DNA of 64,000 nt. Origin: Dickeya oryzae. Its GTDB lineage: Bacteria > Pseudomonadota > Gammaproteobacteria > Enterobacterales > Enterobacteriaceae. The stretch lies in assembly GCF_009372235.1 (NCBI RefSeq), contig NZ_SULL01000014.1:1-64000 (forward strand), given 5' to 3'. A program made the position numbers and the translations under genes. This document shows, one piece after another, positions 47,882-57,687 of this stretch. Below the pieces are notes generated by a model. That model saw only the letters and a program-made list of their open reading frames with translations, was not told where the DNA came from and did no database searches. The stretch's first letter is position 1. Each line of letters starts with the position of its first letter.

Positions 47882-49465
47882 ATGCTAGCATCCAATATCA
47901 AAACTCCGGGTGTGTACATCAATGAGCTGAATGCGTTTCCGAACTCTGTGGTCCCTGTCGCCACAGCGGTTCCGGCCTTCATCGGCTACACACCCAATGC
48001 GGAATATCAGGGCAAGTCATACTATAACAAGGCGCAGAAAATCACGTCCTTTGCCGAGTTTCAGGCCATCTACATGAAACCGAATCCTGCACCGCCGGCG
48101 GATCCCGCCTCGCAATATAGTCCGGAATACTATCTGGTAGAGCAGAAGAGCCAGCCTGATAAGGGTGACTACCTGCTGCTTAACGGCAGCTACTACGCGA
48201 TTGTGCCAGACCCGAATACCATCTATTACCTTTATAACAGTATCCGACTGTTCTACCAGAACGGCGGGGGTGATGCGTATATCGTGTCCGTCGGCAACTA
48301 TGGCGCGGCCAGCGGCAAAGCGGGCGATGTTGGCGCGCCGCTCGTTAATCCGAATGTGACGCTGGCGGATCTGCAACGGGGGCTAGCGTTACTGCAGAAC
48401 GAGCAGGAACCGACCATGTATATCTGTCCAGAAGCGACGCTACTGTCGGTGGACGACAACGGCACGTTGATGCAGAGCATGTTGCTGCAGGCGGCAGAAC
48501 TGCAAACCACGGTGTGCCTGTTCGACATCATCGGTGGCAACGCGCCGGACCCTATCATGTACACCAATGATATCGAGACCTTCCGCAATAGTACCGGGTC
48601 GAATGGGTTGAATTACGGGATAGCGTATTACCCGTTCGTGGGCACCACGATCATGCAAAATAGCGATATCAACTTCACCAACTTGTTTGGCGGTGATGTC
48701 AAACAGCTGGCACCGATTCTGAATCCACCGTCGGCACCGAATGCCGCCGTCGCCAAGATCCTCGGTATGATTGAGAATCCACCCACCACCAACCCGATGA
48801 CCAACTCGCAACTGAACGCGGCGTTGCTCAACGCCTCGCAGACCTACTCGCAAATCATTAACCATGTGTTGACCAGCGCAAACATACTGCCGCCCAGCGG
48901 CGCGGTGGCTGGTGTCTACACCGTTAACGATAACCTGAACGGTGTCTGGCACGCCCCGGCAAACACCAGCATCGTCGGCGCCGCACACTTACCTATCCGT
49001 CTGACGGATGCCCAGCAGGCGGATCTCAATGTGGATGCGGTATCGGGCAAATCAGTCAACGCGATCCGTTTTTTCAACGGGCAAGGCATCCTGATTTGGG
49101 GCGCCCGCACGCTCGATGGCAACAGTCAGGACTGGCGCTATGTGTCGGTGCGCCGAACCATGACCTTTCTGGAGCAGTCGGTCAAACTCGCGGCGCGCGC
49201 CTATGTGTTTGAACCGAATAACGCGAATACCTGGGCTGCGGTTCGCAGTGAGATCATCAGCTTCCTGACGTCTATCTGGAAAGAAGGCGGCTTGCAGGGG
49301 GCATCGGCGGCCGATGCATTCCAGGTGCTCTGCGGGTTGGGCTCGACCATGACCGGCGATGACCTGCTCAACGGCTTCCTGAATGTGACGGTCAGGGTGG
49401 CGATCGTCCGGCCGGCGGAATTCCTCGTGATCACCTTTGAGCAGGAAATGGCGAAGTCGGGCTAA
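47882..49465 (+). CDS. eCIS contractile sheath protein
   Basis: 527 residues. The opening IKTPGVYINELNAFPNS...VPAFIGYTP is the standard eCIS/phage tail sheath start. The C-terminal third has the sheath core: IRFFNGQGILIWGARTL, DWRYVSVRRTMTFLEQSVKLAARAYVFEPN in segments, then ANTWAAVRSEIISFL and a final strand for interlocking subunits. It contracts to drive the tube. It is the only sheath gene in the window, whereas Afp and PVC have three. Confidence 0.95.
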   Translation: MLASNIKTPGVYINELNAFPNSVVPVATAVPAFIGYTPNAEYQGKSYYNKAQKITSFAEFQAIYMKPNPAPPADPASQYSPEYYLVEQKSQPDKGDYLLLNGSYYAIVPDPNTIYYLYNSIRLFYQNGGGDAYIVSVGNYGAASGKAGDVGAPLVNPNVTLADLQRGLALLQNEQEPTMYICPEATLLSVDDNGTLMQSMLLQAAELQTTVCLFDIIGGNAPDPIMYTNDIETFRNSTGSNGLNYGIAYYPFVGTTIMQNSDINFTNLFGGDVKQLAPILNPPSAPNAAVAKILGMIENPPTTNPMTNSQLNAALLNASQTYSQIINHVLTSANILPPSGAVAGVYTVNDNLNGVWHAPANTSIVGAAHLPIRLTDAQQADLNVDAVSGKSVNAIRFFNGQGILIWGARTLDGNSQDWRYVSVRRTMTFLEQSVKLAARAYVFEPNNANTWAAVRSEIISFLTSIWKEGGLQGASAADAFQVLCGLGSTMTGDDLLNGFLNVTVRVAIVRPAEFLVITFEQEMAKSG

Positions 49466-49526
49466 GCCCGGTGGTGGGGTTCACTCTATTCAACACATTG
49501 ATTAGCAACTGTTAAGGAGCATGCTC

Positions 49527-49991
49527 ATGGCAGATGACGGCAGCAAAGAAGGCAGCACATGGCCGATGCCCAAGTTTCGGTTTGAGGTCGATCTCGGCTC
49601 AGAATTGAAAGGGGTGGCGTTTCAGGAAGTGTCCGGTATGGACAAAGAGGTTCAGGTCATTGAGTACCGGCACAGCAACAGCACCTTGTTCTCGACCATC
49701 AAAATGCCGGGGATTGCCAAGTACGGCAACATCACGATGAAGCGTGGTGTTTTTGTCAACGACAACAACTTCTGGCAGTGGATGGACGAAATCAAGATGA
49801 ACACCGTCAAACGGCGCACGGTGCTGATCAAACTGCTGGATGAGAACGGCGCGGTCACCATGCAATGGCAGTTGAACAATGCCTGGCCGACCAAAATCAC
49901 CGGCACTGACCTGAAGTCCGATGCCAATGAAGTGGCGGTGGATACCCTGGAAATCGCTCATGAACAATTGCTTGTGACCAATGGCTCTTAA
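49527..49991 (+). CDS. eCIS inner tube protein 1 (Hcp/gp19-like)
   Basis: 154 residues from ATG 49527, at a good distance from AAGGAGC; ATG 49521 is too close to it. T4 gp19-like tube fold: PKFRFEVDLGSELKGVAFQEVSGMD and the loop segment GNITMKRGVFVNDNNFW are typical of Afp1/Pvc1. It forms stacked hexamers of the inner tube. It overlaps the second tube gene by 11 bases. Confidence 0.93.
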   Translation: MADDGSKEGSTWPMPKFRFEVDLGSELKGVAFQEVSGMDKEVQVIEYRHSNSTLFSTIKMPGIAKYGNITMKRGVFVNDNNFWQWMDEIKMNTVKRRTVLIKLLDENGAVTMQWQLNNAWPTKITGTDLKSDANEVAVDTLEIAHEQLLVTNGS

Positions 49992-50439
49992 CTTGCAAAC
50001 CAGCTTTTACTTCAGCGTCTCAATTTCCGGCATGGGCAGCAGCGATGCTGCTTTTCAGGAAGTCAGTGGGCTGAGTAAAGAAATGGGGATTGAAGAAGTG
50101 GTGTGTGGTGGGGAGAACCGATTTAAGTATCGGCTGCCTGCCCACACGACGTTTCAGAATCTGGTCTTGCGGCGAGGCGTACTCAATGCAGAGTCGGCGT
50201 TGATTAGCTGGGTGAAAGATACGCTGGACAACGGCGTGTCCGTACCGATCAAGACCCGCGATATTAAAGTCTGGCTGCTAAATGAAAATGGCGAGGTCAG
50301 CATGGACTGGAATTTTATTGCCGCCTACCCGGTGAAGTGGTCCGGCAGCAGTCTGAAGTCGCAGGAAAGTGAAATATTCATTGAAACGCTGGAATTTGCT
50401 TATCAGTACTTCGAGATGCCTAATTTTGAAACTTTTTAA
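49981..50439 (+). CDS. eCIS inner tube protein 2 (Afp5/Pvc5-like)
   Basis: 152 residues, a diverged paralogue of the first tube protein: FYFSVSISGMGSSDAAFQEVSGLSKEM, NLVLRRGVLNAESALISW and WNFIAAYPVKWSGSSLKS. In related particles the second tube protein makes the ring that joins the main tube to the spike. Overlap with the preceding gene suggests coupled, ratio-controlled translation. Confidence 0.92.
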   Translation: MALNLQTSFYFSVSISGMGSSDAAFQEVSGLSKEMGIEEVVCGGENRFKYRLPAHTTFQNLVLRRGVLNAESALISWVKDTLDNGVSVPIKTRDIKVWLLNENGEVSMDWNFIAAYPVKWSGSSLKSQESEIFIETLEFAYQYFEMPNFETF

Positions 50440-50456
50440 CCAGGAGATGACTGACC

Positions 50457-50627
50457 ATGCCTGTGGAAATCCGCGAGTTGGTGATTAAAACCGACATCCA
50501 GAGCCAGAATACGCCGACGGTTGCCGAACTGGATCCGGTGCAGTTACAGGCGCTGAAGCAGCGCATTGTTCAGGAGTGCCTGCGGCAACTGGAAAAACAG
50601 CAACGGCATAATCCGTTGGAGCGATGA
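50457..50627 (+). CDS. DUF5908 small eCIS protein
   Basis: 56 residues, MPVEIRELVIKTDIQSQN..., ending in a Gln/Lys/Arg-rich amphipathic helix. The IEIRELVI-type opening is the DUF5908 signature that accompanies eCIS loci between tube and LysM genes. It has a clear ribosome site (CAGGAGATGAC). Its role is not known to me; it is perhaps a small structural or chaperone-like component. Confidence 0.8.
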   Translation: MPVEIRELVIKTDIQSQNTPTVAELDPVQLQALKQRIVQECLRQLEKQQRHNPLER

Positions 50628-50696
50628 CGGGCAGTCGTGCCATCAGAATCGATGAAAACATGCGTAATGGAACCGTAACTGAGGCAGGAAGGGGCG

Positions 50697-51377
50697 ATGG
50701 GCGGATTAAAGAAAATGCGGATCGTGGCCTACAGTGATGAAAAGTTCACCACCAAGGTTGCTGGCGGAGAGTTCGTGGTGATGTTGAATCCCGAACAAAT
50801 CCGCATCAATCGCAGCGTCAGTTATGACGAAGAACAAGCGCCGGGCAGCGGCAAACTGTCATCCAAGTATCGCGCCACGCCTGGGGAGCTACTGAGCTTC
50901 GAGATGGTGCTCGACTGTACCGGTGTGGTCGACAGCACCCGCACGGATTTAACCAAAGAAATGGCCCAGTTGAAAAAGGTGGTCTATGACTACAACGGCA
51001 ATATTCACCGCCCCAACTACGTGGTCATCTATTGGGGGCAAGGGTTGTCGTTCAAAGGCGTGCTGCAGGGGTTCGACACTACCTATACCTTTTTCCGACC
51101 TGACGGTACGGCGCTGCGCGCTAAGGTGTCGCTACAGTTCACCTCCTATCTTGACCCAGCGACCGCTGCCAGACAGGAAGACAAAAAATCGCCGGACCTG
51201 ACCCATCTGGTGGATGTGGTTGATGGCGACAGTCTGCCACAAGTCAGCCAGATGATTTATCGCGACCCGGAATGCTATGTCCAACTGGCGGCGTTCAATC
51301 AACTCGATAAGATCCGCGCGTTGCCCGCTGGGCTACAGTTGCGCGTTCCTCCGCTCAAACGTGGGGGCGACGCATGA
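50697..51377 (+). CDS. eCIS LysM spike-tube adaptor (Afp7/Pvc7-like)
   Basis: 226 residues. The N-terminal gp53-like domain has FVVMLNPEQIRINRSVSYDEEQ and the long beta segment through SFKGVLQGFDTTYTFF. The C-terminal LysM fold is VVDGDSLPQVSQMIYRD...AAFNQLDKIRALPAGLQLRVP. It connects the tube base with the spike and the wedge proteins. The stop overlaps the spike gene by four bases. Confidence 0.93.
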   Translation: MGGLKKMRIVAYSDEKFTTKVAGGEFVVMLNPEQIRINRSVSYDEEQAPGSGKLSSKYRATPGELLSFEMVLDCTGVVDSTRTDLTKEMAQLKKVVYDYNGNIHRPNYVVIYWGQGLSFKGVLQGFDTTYTFFRPDGTALRAKVSLQFTSYLDPATAARQEDKKSPDLTHLVDVVDGDSLPQVSQMIYRDPECYVQLAAFNQLDKIRALPAGLQLRVPPLKRGGDA

Positions 51378-53161
51378 GCGATGGGATAACATCAGGCGGG
51401 GTGGCGACGCACGATATTACCGCCAATGGGGTGGCGATCCCGGCGGATTATCAGGTTCGCCGTATTCAGATACAGCAGCGAATCAATCACATCAGCCGCG
51501 CCACGCTGGAAATTCTCGATGGCAGCGCCTCACAGGAAAACTTCACGGTGAGCGCCTCGTCAACGTTTGTGCCGGGGGCGGAAATCGTGATCAGCTTGGG
51601 GTATGACTGCACCAATAAAAAGGTGTTCTCCGGTATTGTCACCCGGCAATCTTTGCAGGTGAATCCCGGCGTCGGGCCACTGTTGGTGGTGGAATGCCGT
51701 GATAGCGCGATCAAGATGAGCGTGGGGCGCAAAAGTGCCGCCTACCAGAATAAAACCGACAGCGATGTGATGAGCACGCTAATTGGTCAGTATGGCTTGA
51801 GTAAAAAAGTCACCAGCACCACGGTGACGCGACCAGAGCTGGTGCAATACTACTGTAGCGACTGGGATTTCATACTGAGCCGCGCCGAGGTAAACGGGCT
51901 GGTGGTGAGCACCTTAAACGGAACGGTGTCGGTTTTCTCACCCACGGCCAGCACTCAGTCGGTGCTAACGGTGACTTACGGTGCCGGGCTTTACCATTTT
52001 AGCGCCGGGCTCAATGCGGTGACCCAACTGGCGCAAGTCAAGGCCAGCGCGTGGGACGACAAAACTCAGAAATGCATTTCCTCGACCGCCGCCAATACCC
52101 TTTCCGGGCCGGGCAATCTCAGCAGCAAAACGCTGTCTGGTGTGGTGGGGCTGTCGGATTTTGCCTTGCAGACCACGGCTGCGCTGGATAACGACGCACT
52201 GACACAATGGTCCAAGGCGCAAATGCTTAAGAGCGAACTGGCCAAGATCACTGGCGAGGTACGTTTTCAGGGCGACGCTGCCGTGACCGCCGGAAACTAC
52301 CTGACCATCAGCGGTATGGGAAGCCGGTTTGACGGCGATTACTTCGTTTCCGGCATTGAACACGATTACGCCGACGGGAACTGGTTTACCTGCGCGGAAC
52401 TGGGGTTATCGCCACTGTGGTTCGTACAGGAACACGATGTGATGGCACCGTCGGCGGCGGGGCTGCTGCCCGGTGTCGAAGGGTTGTTCAACGCTACGGT
52501 GAAGAAGGTCGATCAGGATCCTGACAACGCTTATCGCATTCTGGTCGAACTGCCGTTGTTCAATGACGGCGGAAAAGGACTGTGGGCACGGCTGGCGAAT
52601 TTTTATTCCAGCAGCGGTGTAGGGGCTTTTTTTCTGCCCGAAGTCGGGGATGAGGTCATTGTCGGCTTCCTTAATCAGGATCCGCGGTTTCCTATCGTCC
52701 TCGGGAGTCTGTACAGCACCAACCGCAAACCCTACAGCACACTGGTCCCGGATGCGGAAAACAGCAAAAAAGCGATCGTGACGAAAAGTGAGCTGCGCAT
52801 CGTTTTCGATGATAAGGACAGCATCATGACGATCACCACCAAGGGCAACAATGTGATTGTGCTGAATGATAAAAAACAGCAAATCAGCATCACCGACCAG
52901 CATAACAATGCCATCACGATGTCGTCAGCCGGCATCGATATCAAAAGCCCGTCTACCATCAATATCCAGGCCGACCAGAAGGTCAATATCAAAGGCAATC
53001 TCGGGGTGACGGTTCAGGCATCGTCGGGGGACGTGAAGGTCTCCGGCCTGAACGTTAACGCCAGCGCCGATGTGTCGTTTAACGCTAAAGGCAGTGCCAC
53101 CGCCGAAGTACAGGGCGGTGCTGAACTGACCCTCAAGGGTGCCATGGTGATGATCAACTGA
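51374..53161 (+). CDS. eCIS spike protein, VgrG-like (Afp8/Pvc8-like)
   Basis: 595 residues. Gp27-like domain first (HDITANGVAIPADYQVRRIQIQQ), then the gp5-type OB fold around FNATVKKVDQDPDNAYRILVELP and EVGDEVIVGFLNQDPRFPIVLGSLY. The last ~130 residues form a repetitive beta-helix needle (VNIKGNLGVTV, ASADVSFNAKGSATAEV). Trimers form the piercing spike. A separate PAAR tip is encoded next. Confidence 0.95.
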   Translation: MSDGITSGGVATHDITANGVAIPADYQVRRIQIQQRINHISRATLEILDGSASQENFTVSASSTFVPGAEIVISLGYDCTNKKVFSGIVTRQSLQVNPGVGPLLVVECRDSAIKMSVGRKSAAYQNKTDSDVMSTLIGQYGLSKKVTSTTVTRPELVQYYCSDWDFILSRAEVNGLVVSTLNGTVSVFSPTASTQSVLTVTYGAGLYHFSAGLNAVTQLAQVKASAWDDKTQKCISSTAANTLSGPGNLSSKTLSGVVGLSDFALQTTAALDNDALTQWSKAQMLKSELAKITGEVRFQGDAAVTAGNYLTISGMGSRFDGDYFVSGIEHDYADGNWFTCAELGLSPLWFVQEHDVMAPSAAGLLPGVEGLFNATVKKVDQDPDNAYRILVELPLFNDGGKGLWARLANFYSSSGVGAFFLPEVGDEVIVGFLNQDPRFPIVLGSLYSTNRKPYSTLVPDAENSKKAIVTKSELRIVFDDKDSIMTITTKGNNVIVLNDKKQQISITDQHNNAITMSSAGIDIKSPSTINIQADQKVNIKGNLGVTVQASSGDVKVSGLNVNASADVSFNAKGSATAEVQGGAELTLKGAMVMIN

Positions 53162-53195
53162 CAGGTAACGACCAACTGTAAAAGGAGAGGATTCG

Positions 53196-53495
53196 ATGCC
53201 GCCAGCAGCAAGACTGACCGATTTCCATCAGTGCCCCATGGTGACGCCGGGATTGCCGCCGATCCCCCATGTGGGCGGGCCGGTTATCGGGCCGGGTTGT
53301 CCAACCGTGCTGATAGGCAAGCTGCCCGCCGCCAGAGTGGGCGACATGTTGGTGTGCGTCGGGCCGCCAGACAGCATCATCAAAGGGTCGGCTACTGTGT
53401 TGATCGGCGGGATGCCCGCCGCACGAATAGGCGACAGCACCGCGCATGGCGGCAGCCTGGTACTGGGGGATTTTACGGTGATGATCGGGGGATAG
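53196..53495 (+). CDS. PAAR-domain spike tip protein (Afp10-like)
   Basis: 99 residues, made almost entirely of Gly/Pro-rich beta hairpins: PPAARLTDFHQCP, GPVIGPGCPTVLIGKLPAARVGD, SATVLIGGMPAARIGDSTAHGG and VMIGG. His11, Cys13, Cys54 and His83 are candidates for metal binding. It sharpens the VgrG-like needle. GAGAGGATT ribosome site. Confidence 0.95.
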   Translation: MPPAARLTDFHQCPMVTPGLPPIPHVGGPVIGPGCPTVLIGKLPAARVGDMLVCVGPPDSIIKGSATVLIGGMPAARIGDSTAHGGSLVLGDFTVMIGG

Positions 53496-53498
53496 GGG

Positions 53499-53936
53499 AT
53501 GGATGACAGTAACTTTCTCGGCCGCGGCTGGCAGTTTCCCCCGGTATTTTCCGGGGCCGTCCGGCAGGTAGCGATGAACAGCGCCGAGGCCAACATCAGC
53601 CAGTCTATTGACCTGATTTTGCAGACGCAACGCGGGGAGCGCAGCCTGTTGCCCTATTTTGGCAGCGAACTACGCAGCTTCCTGTTCCGCCATTCCGATG
53701 CGACGCTACAAAATGAGATTGCGCAGTCGGTGCGGACCACACTGTTGAATGATGAGCCGCGCATCAGCGTCGTGTCTGTGGAGGTTAGGTTCCTGTCCGA
53801 GCCAGCCGCCATGGTGGCGATTCATATCGATTACCTCATCAGACAGACCAATACGCGGCACAACCATGTTTTCCCATTTTCTCTGCTTGAAGGGACCAAT
53901 CTGACCGTGGAGCAGCAGGGTGCGCACCAACGTTGA
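53499..53936 (+). CDS. eCIS baseplate wedge protein, gp25-like (Afp9/Pvc9-like)
   Basis: 145 residues. The gp25/lysozyme-like wedge pattern is SAEANISQSIDLILQTQRGERSLLPYFGSELRSFLF, carrying the conserved arginine-glycine-glutamate-arginine loop. It starts three bases after the PAAR stop and overlaps the next gene by 17 bases. It nucleates sheath assembly on the baseplate. Confidence 0.94.
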   Translation: MDDSNFLGRGWQFPPVFSGAVRQVAMNSAEANISQSIDLILQTQRGERSLLPYFGSELRSFLFRHSDATLQNEIAQSVRTTLLNDEPRISVVSVEVRFLSEPAAMVAIHIDYLIRQTNTRHNHVFPFSLLEGTNLTVEQQGAHQR

Positions 53937-56900
53937 CAGCGATACGTTGCTTGGCGAGATCAATCGCCGCCTGAATCCAGACAGCATCGCGATAGACGAT
54001 CGTGACATGCGCGATCGTCTGGCGTTTGCCGCCGCTATCGCGGATCTGGTGGTGTTTTATGACGTCCGTAATCAGGCGGCGGGAAACTGGCGTGCGCTGA
54101 TGCTGAAAGACCCAGCCATCCTGCTGGCGGTGATCAGCAAAACGCCGTATCAGCCGCTGCATTTTCGCTTCAGTCAGTTACAGCGCACCTTGTCGCAGTA
54201 CCGAAACCACCAGACTGGGGTAGAAGAAACGCCTGACAACTACGTCGAGGCCATTCATCAGTTGTTGCTGCTATTGGACACGATGTTTAACCACATCAAT
54301 ACCTGGGGCCTGTATTTATCGCAGAGCACGACAGTTTACCCATTGCGTCAGTTTGTGCTGGAGGCTATCCCGCAATCATTGTCTGACTGCCTGTGGCAGC
54401 GTATCAGCGCGCAGCGCTATCTGATGGAGGCGATACCGGGCTGGACACTGACGATGCCGGATGTCAGTCAATTCGGTGAGTTATGGCGCAATCGCGGCCC
54501 ACAAATCGCGCGCCCACCGTCAATACCGGTGGCGCTGTCGTTGCTTGAAACGCTCTACCATCAGGTGTTTTCGTTCTTTATGCAGGTGATCACCAGCGCC
54601 AAAGACGCATTTTATGCCCAGTGCGACCAACAGAACGACTTTCCTGATACCGCATTGGTTATCGCCTTCAACCGGCTTTTGCAGTTCTCTCAGGCTGGGC
54701 TGAATAGTTTCAGTCGTCGCCATCTCGATTTTTATTACCGGAGGCTGTTGCAGCAGCAGCCACGCCCGGCTGAGTCGGATCAGACCTTCCTCTGCCTGAC
54801 GCTCGTCGCCGGGCAGGTGCCGGTGACGCTGGCGGCCGGAACGGCGTTTCTCGCCGGCGTTGACGCCGAACAACGCCCGATAACCTTTGTCAGTACGCAA
54901 GACACCGAGATTAACGGCATACGGCTAGGGGCGGTTATCAACACTCACTATATGCAGGACGAGAGCGGCGACAAACAGCTTTACGTCGATACGCTCCCCG
55001 ACAGCACGCAGATCCGGCGTGATACGCAGCAACACATCCTGACCAGCAACTGGTTTGGGGGATGTGGCGTTCAGGCACAGGCACAGGTGCAGGGGCTGGC
55101 GTTCGCCAGCCCGATGTTTTGTCTCAGTGCTGGCGAACGCGTGCTGACGCTCACGCTCACGCTGGACCAGCCCGTCGATGTGACCACGTACCAACAGGCT
55201 GCCGTTGCGCTCAGCAGCGCGAAGCAATGGCTGGATGTCACCCGCTATTGTCGCTGGCAGCAGGGTGAAACGCCCGCACAGATAAACGTGGTCGTGACGC
55301 TGGACGCATCATTCCCGGCGGTAGCGGCGTTTGCCGTGGCACCATCCTCGGGCTTTGATACCGAGTGGCCGTATTGCCGGTTATGGCTGCCACCGACGGT
55401 TGACTTGCAACAGACACCGCGTTTGTTGGCTTTGCAGATTGCAATAGACGTGAAGCAAAGCCCGGCGGTGACCTTGATCTATGGTGGTGCACTGCTGCCA
55501 GCCGCTAAACCGATGACCGTCTTCGGGCCGACGCCCACGATCGGCGACTGTTGCGGCCTGAGCGCACCTGAGGCATTCAACCAACCATTGACGCAACTGA
55601 GCCTACAGTTTTTCTGGGACCACCCACCGACTGATTTAAGCCAGTACTATGCCGCGTATAACCTATGGCTTGCTAAACACGGCGGCAGCGATACCACATT
55701 CAGCAATACCGCGTTTCGGGTCGACTGGCAGGCTGACACGCTGACGGGATGGCAAGCACAGTCGGCCATCCTGACGATTGCACCGCCCACCGATGACGTT
55801 CCGTTATCGCCAGCACCCCAACATCGTTCCTGGTTAAAGCAGATTTTGCAGCAGTTGTGGCAGCGGTTGTGGCATCCGACCCGGCATGTTTCGAACGACG
55901 AGATTCAGGCGACCGGTGGCCTGCTGGCCCAAACGCAGACTGGCAAGACAAACGTCAACGCACCCACCAGCACCTTCAGTTTCCGCTTTCCGTCGGGGAT
56001 GGTGTGGCGTTCACTGGCGGATGACTCAACGGCAGCGATAGCGCCGCCTCACCTGCGCATGATGCTTAGCGCGCCGTCGCCCGCATTCGGGTTTGATATG
56101 TACCCGCAACTGGTGGCCGACATCAGCCTGGAGAACGCCAAAGCGCTGATGTCGTTTTTGGGTAAAGGTGATACCACAGCCATGCCGAATCCGCCGTGGG
56201 TGCCGAAGGTGACCCAGGTCCTCGCCAGCTATCGGGCCAGCCAGACGCTGGACTTCACTCAGCCGCAGGCGCTGACGCAGGCATTTGCGCTGGTGCATCT
56301 CGGGACACTGGCGAGTTATTGTTATTTCAGACAGCCAGCAGGTACAGCGACGCCGCAGGTTAATCTCGCCAGTGTGGCTTTGCAGCCGGGCACAGCGACG
56401 CCAGCGCCGGGGCTGGCGCTGTATCAGGGGGTGTGTCAGGCGGCTTGCGCGGTATTTATGCCGTTGACGGCGGTGAACCCACCCTGTCGGCTTAGCCTGT
56501 TTATCGAACTGGCGCAAGAGGTTGAAACGGTATCGTTGCCCGTATTGATACAGATGTATTACTGGAGCCAGACAGGCTGGAAGCCGCTCAGCGTACTGAG
56601 CGATCAGACCGGTGGCTTGAGCGCGTCGGGAGTGATAGTACTGGACCTGCCGCAGGACATGGCGCTGGATACACCGGTACTGGACACCGAGACCGTCACC
56701 CCCGGTGTCACGTCACAGCGCGGTTGGCTGCTGATGACTCAGGCTGCGTCGCGCCCGGTACGGGTGGTCTATTGCAATACGCAGGGGGTGCGGGTTCTGC
56801 GGCAAACGCTGGCGATGTTGCCCACCGGCGTACAACCGCGGTTGGCGGCGGGCAGTATCACCGCGCTGGCGACACCCAACCCGGCAATTGCCAGTATCGT

Positions 56901-57687
56901 GCAGCCGTTTGACTCGACGGGAGGACGCCCGGCGGAAGATGACATTCTGTTTCGCCAGCGCGTCAGCCAGCGCCTGAAAACCAAAGACCGAATGCATACC
57001 TGTTGGGACGTCGCCCTGCTGGCCCGACAGGCCTATCCCAGCCTGTTTTTTGTGAAGAACCTCAGTGCGACGCGGCCAGGTGAGGTCCGCTTGGGGGTGG
57101 TACAGGCGTATAGCGACGCCAGTACGGCGGGTGCTTTTCGGCCAGCGGTGCCGCGCGAGGGGCTGAATCAGATACTGACGTATCTGTCGGCCCGGCAGTC
57201 GGCGGTGGCGCAGGTGTCCGTATGTAATTTACGCCCGGAGCCGGTACAGGTCGTCGCCACGCTGGTGATTGGTACGATGGCTAATGCCAACGATTTGGCA
57301 CAAGCGTTGACGCAGAGTATCAACCTGTTCCTGTCGCCCTGGATCCGGGCCGACCAGTCGCAATATCCAATCGCCACCGGCGTCAGCAGTGCCGCGATAG
57401 CGAGTGTCCTGACTGGCTTTGACGAGGTGGCGGCAATACAGCAGCTGCAATTGCGTAAACTGACGCCCGATCACCCTGAAAACGCAGCTCAGGCGGTGCC
57501 GCCGGCCGGGGGAACAACATCGGATGAGCTGTTACAGCCAACGGACGAGGATCAGGTACTGGTGTCCGCGTTGCATCACCAACTGACCTTTATTCGCGCC
57601 GGCAATACCGCGCTGTCGGCGTCATCAGCGACCGATGCCACCGCGATGCCGATGCCGCAAAACACGCTGGTGGAGGTGTCAACATGA
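53920..57687 (+). CDS. eCIS baseplate wedge protein, gp6/baseplate J-like (Afp11-like)
   Basis: 1255 residues from GTG 53920. The C-terminal ~350 residues hold the baseplate J/gp6 signature: TGGRPAEDDILFRQRVSQRLKTKDR, then WDVALLARQAYPSLFFVKNL and the strand-rich close. The N-terminal ~550 residues are helical, with VADLVVFYDV-type segments. E. coli phage gp6 is far smaller, but eCIS versions are also large. It dimerises to form the inner ring of wedges. It overlaps both gp25 and the gp7-like gene. Confidence 0.92.
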   Translation: MRTNVDSDTLLGEINRRLNPDSIAIDDRDMRDRLAFAAAIADLVVFYDVRNQAAGNWRALMLKDPAILLAVISKTPYQPLHFRFSQLQRTLSQYRNHQTGVEETPDNYVEAIHQLLLLLDTMFNHINTWGLYLSQSTTVYPLRQFVLEAIPQSLSDCLWQRISAQRYLMEAIPGWTLTMPDVSQFGELWRNRGPQIARPPSIPVALSLLETLYHQVFSFFMQVITSAKDAFYAQCDQQNDFPDTALVIAFNRLLQFSQAGLNSFSRRHLDFYYRRLLQQQPRPAESDQTFLCLTLVAGQVPVTLAAGTAFLAGVDAEQRPITFVSTQDTEINGIRLGAVINTHYMQDESGDKQLYVDTLPDSTQIRRDTQQHILTSNWFGGCGVQAQAQVQGLAFASPMFCLSAGERVLTLTLTLDQPVDVTTYQQAAVALSSAKQWLDVTRYCRWQQGETPAQINVVVTLDASFPAVAAFAVAPSSGFDTEWPYCRLWLPPTVDLQQTPRLLALQIAIDVKQSPAVTLIYGGALLPAAKPMTVFGPTPTIGDCCGLSAPEAFNQPLTQLSLQFFWDHPPTDLSQYYAAYNLWLAKHGGSDTTFSNTAFRVDWQADTLTGWQAQSAILTIAPPTDDVPLSPAPQHRSWLKQILQQLWQRLWHPTRHVSNDEIQATGGLLAQTQTGKTNVNAPTSTFSFRFPSGMVWRSLADDSTAAIAPPHLRMMLSAPSPAFGFDMYPQLVADISLENAKALMSFLGKGDTTAMPNPPWVPKVTQVLASYRASQTLDFTQPQALTQAFALVHLGTLASYCYFRQPAGTATPQVNLASVALQPGTATPAPGLALYQGVCQAACAVFMPLTAVNPPCRLSLFIELAQEVETVSLPVLIQMYYWSQTGWKPLSVLSDQTGGLSASGVIVLDLPQDMALDTPVLDTETVTPGVTSQRGWLLMTQAASRPVRVVYCNTQGVRVLRQTLAMLPTGVQPRLAAGSITALATPNPAIASIVQPFDSTGGRPAEDDILFRQRVSQRLKTKDRMHTCWDVALLARQAYPSLFFVKNLSATRPGEVRLGVVQAYSDASTAGAFRPAVPREGLNQILTYLSARQSAVAQVSVCNLRPEPVQVVATLVIGTMANANDLAQALTQSINLFLSPWIRADQSQYPIATGVSSAAIASVLTGFDEVAAIQQLQLRKLTPDHPENAAQAVPPAGGTTSDELLQPTDEDQVLVSALHHQLTFIRAGNTALSASSATDATAMPMPQNTLVEVST

